Shown here piece after piece: positions 59,746-64,000 of a stretch of DNA of 64,000 nucleotides. This DNA comes from Paracidovorax citrulli (lineage in GTDB: Bacteria; Pseudomonadota; Gammaproteobacteria; Burkholderiales; Burkholderiaceae_C): the NCBI RefSeq assembly GCF_900100305.1, contig NZ_FNEY01000022.1:1-64000 (forward strand), written 5' to 3'. The notes below the pieces were generated by a model, which saw only the letters and a program-made list of their open reading frames with translations, did not search any database and was not told the DNA's origin. Positions within the stretch are counted from its first letter, which is position 1; every line of letters begins with the position of its first letter. The translations under genes and the position numbers were made by a program.

Positions 59746-60140
59746 CCGCCGATGGTAGTGCGCCGCGTGCCTCGGCCTGCCGTGCGCGGGCCTGCTGCAG
59801 GCGCAGTTGCAGCGCATCGAAGAACGCGAACAGCAAGGCGCCGGGCAGTGCCTTGCCGCGGAAGCCGACATGACCTGCCGGGTGTCCGCCGCCTTTCCAT
59901 TACCCAGTTGGAACTGCTGGCATGGCGGCTTTCGCGCCTCCGGCCGCTGGGCAGACGACGCTGCCTCCCGATTACCGCAGCAGCCTGTCGAACGTGATCG
60001 CGACCCACTGGACCTGATCGCCGGCGGCCAGGACCCTCTCGCGAACCGCCCCGGCGGGCGCGAGAGGATCGGTCCGCGCACTGCAGCGCGCGGCATGCCC
60101 GTGCGCGCTGGCCTATCGCGGGCGGCTCAGGCCATCTTCA
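59746..60140. other. Gap with a hairpin downstream of upp and no clear gene
   Basis: No gene is supported. On the minus strand a short plausible peptide frame around 59836-59760 (LFAFFDALQLRLQQARARQAEA) has natural-looking composition but no start or stop context, so it may be the remains of a lost gene. A perfect 9-bp hairpin, CCTCTCGCG/CGCGAGAGG at 60035-60067, about 75 bases past the upp stop, could terminate upp; no T-run follows. Confidence 0.4.
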
Positions 60141-60788
60141 TCATTTGGTGCCGAAAATCCGGTCCCCCGCATCCCCCAGCCCCGGCAGGATGTAGCCGTG
60201 GTCGTTGAGTTCGCGGTCGATCGCGGCGGTGAAGATGGGCACGTCCGGGTGCGCCTTCTGCAGCGTGGCGACGCCTTCGGGCGCGGCCAGCAGGCACATG
60301 AACTTCACCGAACGCGGCTTGAGTTCCTTGAGCTTGGCGACGGCGGCCGCGGCGGAGTTGCCGGTGGCCAGCATCGGGTCCACCACGATGATGTCGCGCT
60401 CTTCCATCTCGGAGGGCATCTTGAAGTAGTACTCCACCGGCTGCAGCGTCTGCGGGTCGCGGTAGAGGCCGATGTGGCCGACGCGGGCGCCCGGCACCAC
60501 GGTCAGCATGCCGTCCAGGAAGCCGTTGCCCGCGCGCAGGATGGAGACGAGCACCAGCTTCTTGCCGTCGATGACCTTGCCGGTCATGGTCTCCAGCGGC
60601 GTCTCGACCTCGATGTCCGACAGCGGCATGTCGCGCGTGATCTCGTAGGCCATCAGGGTGCTCAGCTCGCCCAGCAGGCGGCGGAAGCTGTTGGTGCTGG
60701 CGTCCTTGCGGCGCATGAGGGTCAGCTTGTGCTGCACCAGCGGGTGCGTGATGACGTGGACGTTGCCGGAAGGGTTCTCGGTGCTCAT
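60141..60788 (-). CDS. upp: Uracil phosphoribosyltransferase
   Basis: This 215-residue enzyme makes UMP from uracil and PRPP in pyrimidine salvage. Family features are [18 protein letters not shown] (start), [13 protein letters not shown], the PRPP loop [15 protein letters not shown] (about 137) and the C-terminal [18 protein letters not shown] that holds uracil. The ATG at 60788 is chosen by family length. It lies 37 bases after the dehydratase-like gene and probably shares its transcript. Uracil could come from the CodA-like enzyme further down the same strand. Confidence 0.96.
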   Translation of the reverse strand: MSTENPSGNVHVITHPLVQHKLTLMRRKDASTNSFRRLLGELSTLMAYEITRDMPLSDIEVETPLETMTGKVIDGKKLVLVSILRAGNGFLDGMLTVVPGARVGHIGLYRDPQTLQPVEYYFKMPSEMEERDIIVVDPMLATGNSAAAAVAKLKELKPRSVKFMCLLAAPEGVATLQKAHPDVPIFTAAIDRELNDHGYILPGLGDAGDRIFGTK

Positions 60789-60825
60789 GGGCGTGGGAAA
60801 GGGAGGGGAAAAAGGAGACAACCCT

Positions 60826-61800
60826 TCAGTCTGCCAGAAACCGCGCATACCGCGGCAGATCGACGTTGCCGCCGCTGACCACGATGCCCACGCGCGCGCC
60901 CCGCAGGTCGATGCCGCCGTGGTGCGCGCCCGCCAGCGCGAGCGCCCCGGTGGGCTCGACGACCATCTTCATGCGCTCGGCGAAGAACCGGAGCGCCTGG
61001 ACGAGCTGCGCGTCGGCCACGGTGACGACCTCGTGCACCAGGCGCCGGATGATCGGGAAGGTGACCTCGCCGGGCGCCTGGGTCTGCGCGCCGTCGGCGA
61101 TGGTGCGGGGCGTCTCGATGCGCACGATGTGCCCGGCACGCAGCGACTGCTGCACGTCGTTGCCGGCTTCCGGCTCCACGCCGACCACCTTGCAGCCCGG
61201 TGCCAGCTGTTCGGCCGCGAGCAGGCAGCCCGACAGCAGGCCGCCGCCGCCCAGGCAGACGAAGAGATAGTCCAGCCCGGGCACGTCTTCCAGCAGCTCC
61301 ACCGCGGCCGTGCCCTGGCCGGCGATGACGTGGGGGTGGTCGAAGGGCGGCACGAGCACCATGCCGCGCTCCTCCGCCAGGCGCCGGCTGATGGCCTCGC
61401 GGTCTTCGCGGAAGCGGTCGTAGGTGACCACCTGGGCGCCGTATTCGCGCGTGGCGGCCATCTTGGAGGCGGGCGCGTCCTCGGGCATGACGATCACCGC
61501 GGGCATGTCGAGCAGGCGGGCCGAGAGCGCGATCGCCTGCGCATGGTTGCCGGAGGAAAAGGCCAGCACGCCGCGCTCGCGCTGGGCGGCGTCCAGCTGC
61601 ACGAGGGCGTTGTAGGCGCCCCGGAACTTGAAGGCCCCCATGCGCTGGAGGTTCTCGCACTTGAAGAAGAGCTGGGCGCCCAGGGCCTCGTCGGCGGTGC
61701 TGGAGCGCAGCACGGGCGTGCGGTGGGCGATGCCCGCCAGGCGCCGGGCGGCGGCGGCCACGTCGTCGTAGGTGGGTGGGGCCGGGGAATGCGTTTCCAT
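60826..61800 (-). CDS. Threonine/serine (or hydroxyaspartate) dehydratase, PLP-dependent
   Basis: This 324-residue fold-II PLP enzyme has the PLP lysine Lys58 in [12 protein letters not shown], preceded by FFKCENLQ. The SSGNHAQA loop (about 82) binds the substrate carboxylate, the phosphate-binding [10 protein letters not shown] is at about 178, and the end [10 protein letters not shown] binds the PLP ring nitrogen. There is no ACT domain, so it is the catabolic type. Threonine dehydratase, serine racemase and threo-3-hydroxyaspartate ammonia-lyase share this size and these motifs and cannot be told apart here. Confidence 0.9.
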   Translation of the reverse strand: METHSPAPPTYDDVAAAARRLAGIAHRTPVLRSSTADEALGAQLFFKCENLQRMGAFKFRGAYNALVQLDAAQRERGVLAFSSGNHAQAIALSARLLDMPAVIVMPEDAPASKMAATREYGAQVVTYDRFREDREAISRRLAEERGMVLVPPFDHPHVIAGQGTAAVELLEDVPGLDYLFVCLGGGGLLSGCLLAAEQLAPGCKVVGVEPEAGNDVQQSLRAGHIVRIETPRTIADGAQTQAPGEVTFPIIRRLVHEVVTVADAQLVQALRFFAERMKMVVEPTGALALAGAHHGGIDLRGARVGIVVSGGNVDLPRYARFLAD

Positions 61801-61913
61801 GGAGCGTCCTCGCGAAGCGTGTGCGGTGTCCGGAAAAAGGTTGCCGCATCATAGACCGGCCAGGCCGTTTTCTGCGTCCGCCGGATCCGGCCGCCGGGGG
61901 CCCTCCGGCCGGG

Positions 61914-62765
61914 TCAGCCCAGTTCGCTGAAGCGCTGCACTGGCGCCAGATCAGGGAAGTCGCCCGCGCGCCGCTCGCGCATCGCGCCCACGGCCTCGCC
62001 CACGTGGCGGTTGCTCCACACCGTGCCCTGCAGCCAGCCCATCTGGCGCAGGCTGTCGTCCACGGAGTGGTCGCGTGCGTAATGCACGGCCTGCTTGGTG
62101 CCCCAGATGGCCACCGGCGGCTTGGCGGCGATCTCGCGCGCGCAGGCCAGGGCTGCTTCCAGCATGGCCTCCTGCGTGGCGAACACTTCGTTGACCAGCC
62201 CGCAGGCCAGGGCGCGGGCGGCGGGCAGGCGGCGGCCGGTGTAGGCCAGTTCCTTGACGATGCCCAGCGGGATCAGCTTGGGCAGGCGCTGCAGCGTGCC
62301 CACGTCGGCCACCATGCCGATGTTGATCTCCTGGATGCAGAAGAAGGCGTCCTCGGTGGCGTAGCGGATGCAGGCGGCCGTCACCATGTCCACCGCGCCG
62401 CCGATGCAGCCGCCGTGGATCGCGGCGATGACCGGGATGCGCAGCGATTCGATGCGGGTGAAGGTGGCCTGCATGTCGGTCAGCAGGTCGAAGATGGCGG
62501 CGCGGCCTTCCGGGCTCTGGTCGTCCATGGCGACGGCGCCGCCGAAGGTGTCCAGCGACATGCCGGCCGAGAAGTGCCTGCCGGTGCTGCTGATGACCAG
62601 CGCCCGCGCATCGCCCGAGCGGTGGATCCGCGCGAGCGCCGTGTCCAGCTCGCGCCAGAAGGTGGGGTGCATGGTGTTGAGCGCGTCCGGGCGGTCGAGC
62701 ACCAGGTGCGCGACGTGGTCCGTGACGGTCAGGCGGAAGCAGGTGAGGGCGGCGGTGTCGGTCAT
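61914..62765 (-). CDS. Enoyl-CoA hydratase/isomerase family (crotonase) protein
   Basis: This 283-residue crotonase-fold protein acts on acyl-CoAs. It has LDRPDALNTM, the CoA-binding ISSTGRHFSAGMSLDTFGG (oxyanion hole at about 65-75), IAAIHGGCIGGAVDMVTAACIRYAT (second oxyanion hole) and FCIQEINIGMVADVGTLQRLP. The Asp/Glu pair of dienoyl-CoA isomerases (Glu in CIQEINIG, Asp in VADVG) is present, so a delta(3,5)-delta(2,4)-dienoyl-CoA isomerase is a fair alternative. It is single on the minus strand. Confidence 0.88.
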   Translation of the reverse strand: MTDTAALTCFRLTVTDHVAHLVLDRPDALNTMHPTFWRELDTALARIHRSGDARALVISSTGRHFSAGMSLDTFGGAVAMDDQSPEGRAAIFDLLTDMQATFTRIESLRIPVIAAIHGGCIGGAVDMVTAACIRYATEDAFFCIQEINIGMVADVGTLQRLPKLIPLGIVKELAYTGRRLPAARALACGLVNEVFATQEAMLEAALACAREIAAKPPVAIWGTKQAVHYARDHSVDDSLRQMGWLQGTVWSNRHVGEAVGAMRERRAGDFPDLAPVQRFSELG

Positions 62766-62854
62766 GCGGCGCACTCTAGGCGGGATGCGGCGCGGCCGGC
62801 CGTCACCTGCGCGACGGCGGCCGCGCGGGGTGCGCCGGGCGCCGGCCAGCACGG

Positions 62855-63556
62855 TCAGCGTCGCACCGTGCCGGCGTCCTGCCCGAACAGGATCTTCCTG
62901 GCGTCCTCGTCCACCGTGGGCGCGGTGTTGACCGACTTCGCGACGTCGTAGGCCCGCACGGTGGCGGGGCGCTCGGCGATGCGCCCGAACCAGCGCGCGA
63001 GGTGCGGGAAATCCTTCAGGTCCTGGCGCTGCTTCTCGTGCGGCACGATCCAGGGGTAGCAGGCCATGTCGGCGATCGAATAGCTGCCGGCGATGTATTC
63101 GCGGCCGTCCGAAAGGTGCTTGTCGAGCACGCCGTAGAGCCGCGCGGTCTCCTTCACGTAGCGGTCGATGGCGTAGGGCACCGGCTCCGGCGCGTACTGC
63201 GTGAAATGGTGGTTCTGCCCTGCCATCGGGCCCAGGCCGCCCATCTGCCAGAACAGCCACTGCAGCGCCTCGGTGCGGCCGCGCAGGTCCTGCGGAATGA
63301 ACCGGCCGGTCTTGTCGGCCAGGTACAGCAGGATGGCGCCGGATTCGAAGACGGAGACCGGCTCGCCGCCGCCGGCCGGATCGTGGTCCACGAGGGCCGG
63401 GATGCGGTTGTTGGGCGCGATGCGCAGGAACCCGGGCCGGAACTGCTCGCCGCGGCCGATGTTCACGGGCAGCACGCGGTAGGGCAGGCCGGCCTCCTCC
63501 AGGAACATGGTGATCTTGTGGCCGTTGGGGGTGGTCCAGTAGTGCAGGTCGATCAT
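62855..63556 (-). CDS. Glutathione S-transferase, YfcG/GstB-like
   Basis: This 233-residue protein has a thioredoxin-like N-domain (1-85; YWTTPNGHKITMFLEE with Thr/Asn at the glutathione site, APNNRIPALVD and the ESGAILLYLADK motif) and a helical C-domain (about 92-210; LFWQMGGLGPMAGQNHHF). The GPMAGQ stretch is characteristic of the YfcG/Ure2-like (nu class) group, which reduces disulfides rather than conjugating. It lies 89 bases upstream of the hydratase gene on the same strand. Confidence 0.92.
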   Translation of the reverse strand: MIDLHYWTTPNGHKITMFLEEAGLPYRVLPVNIGRGEQFRPGFLRIAPNNRIPALVDHDPAGGGEPVSVFESGAILLYLADKTGRFIPQDLRGRTEALQWLFWQMGGLGPMAGQNHHFTQYAPEPVPYAIDRYVKETARLYGVLDKHLSDGREYIAGSYSIADMACYPWIVPHEKQRQDLKDFPHLARWFGRIAERPATVRAYDVAKSVNTAPTVDEDARKILFGQDAGTVRR

Positions 63557-63656
63557 GCTGTGGGCTCCAGGGAACGGGTAGCGGGCCACTGTAGCCGGCT
63601 TGCCCGCGCGCCGCAGGGGCCGTGCGCGAAAGCCCCGCACTGCGCGGGCCGTCCTT

Positions 63657-64000
63657 TCAACGGAGGGCGGAGCCCGCCGGAGACTGCGCGCCCTGGCCCG
63701 GCCGCTCGCAGGCGGCGGGAGGGTCGAACGCCCGGATCGGCGGCAGCTCCCCGGTGTAGCGCTCCACCTGCACGGTGCTCAGCTGCCCCGCGCAGCCCTG
63801 CGCCAGCGAGGAGGTCCCGATGTCCCGCGTCAGCACGTTCGGATTGCCGTGCACGCACAGGGAGCGCCCCCCGGCGTCCGGCACCGGGTCGTACCATGCG
63901 CCCGTGGGCAGTTGCACCACGTCGCTGCGCATGCCGGCGTCGAGGCGGGCGCTGGCCAGGCAGGCGCCGACTTCGTTGAAGATCCTCACGATGTCGCCAT
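63657..64000 (-). CDS. C-terminal end of a molybdopterin oxidoreductase (BisC/TorA/DMSO-reductase family), partial
   Basis: The frame enters from beyond the right edge and ends at 63657, showing about 114 residues. GDIVRIFNEVGACLASARL, VVQLPTGAWYDP, LCVHGNPNVLTRD and GTSSLAQG are the typical C-terminal molybdopterin-guanine-dinucleotide-binding part of biotin sulfoxide, TMAO and DMSO reductase-like enzymes. A Pro/Ala tail (FDPPAACERPGQG) follows. The catalytic domain lies outside the window, so substrate and completeness cannot be judged. Confidence 0.88.
   Translation of the reverse strand, partial: GDIVRIFNEVGACLASARLDAGMRSDVVQLPTGAWYDPVPDAGGRSLCVHGNPNVLTRDIGTSSLAQGCAGQLSTVQVERYTGELPPIRAFDPPAACERPGQGAQSPAGSALR

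Noticed and set aside
59760-60096. Upstream extension of the GNAT gene to 60096
   Set aside because: The extra residues are Arg/Pro/Cys-rich noise with no family match, and the domain starts properly from the ATG at 59745.

Overview
The window reads as chromosomal DNA of a high-GC betaproteobacterium of the order Burkholderiales, most likely the family Comamonadaceae (Acidovorax/Paracidovorax type). This is judged from protein style, the yejABEF, odhAB-lpd and clpS-clpA gene orders, and an interspersed intergenic repeat of a kind common in that family. It has two parts: an AT-richer accessory segment (about 1-6480) lying against the 3' end of a tRNA-Ser gene, and a high-GC, gene-dense core (about 6537-64000).

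Accessory segment: a secreted trypsin-like protease (549-1436), a decayed IS3-type transposase tail (about 1541-1700), a toxin/immunity-like pair of membrane-active proteins on the minus strand (3245-1815), a decayed IS5-type transposase (about 3660-4010), and a three-gene minus-strand operon of unrecognised proteins (6323-3989). The toxin-like gene carries an in-frame TAA 13 codons after its best start. The operon's genes overlap by 4 bp and it ends in a PD-(D/E)XK nuclease-like protein. This is the best candidate for an undescribed defence system. tRNA-Ser(GGA) at 6626-6537, followed by a clear terminator, marks the likely integration site.

Core, left to right: an NfeD/SPFH membrane pair; a PLP-dependent Orn/Lys/Arg decarboxylase; a fasciclin-domain protein; fabI; the yejABEF peptide importer; a PAS-GGDEF diguanylate cyclase; an AI-2E-family permease; the 2-oxoglutarate dehydrogenase operon (sucA-odhB-lpdA); zapE; a coiled-coil secreted protein; a PP2C phosphatase; a DinG-type helicase; bamD; dnaE; clpS-clpA; an MltB-type transglycosylase; sbcB; and a sirtuin. 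Then comes an ethanol/acetaldehyde oxidation module: an AcoR-like sigma-54 activator facing exaC, adhP and a DUF779 gene, with a readable -24/-12 promoter and two enhancer palindromes upstream of exaC. It is followed by a four-gene operon headed by a J-domain protein, two small cysteine-containing proteins next to a CadC-like winged-helix regulator, a CodA-family deaminase whose specificity residue is changed, a DUF4230 protein, a GNAT acetyltransferase, upp, a threonine-dehydratase-like enzyme, an enoyl-CoA hydratase, a glutathione transferase and the 3' end of a molybdopterin oxidoreductase running off the window.

Cross-cutting signals: three copies of one intergenic repeat start within 13 bases after a stop codon, always inside an operon and in the sense orientation (yejA/yejB, yejE/yejF, odhB/lpdA). 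Three genes (yejA, dnaE, clpS) have a -10-like hexamer 6-7 bases before the ATG and no Shine-Dalgarno. Start codons were moved inward where a Shine-Dalgarno, signal peptide or family length supported it. All functional calls come from reading motifs by eye; no database search was run.
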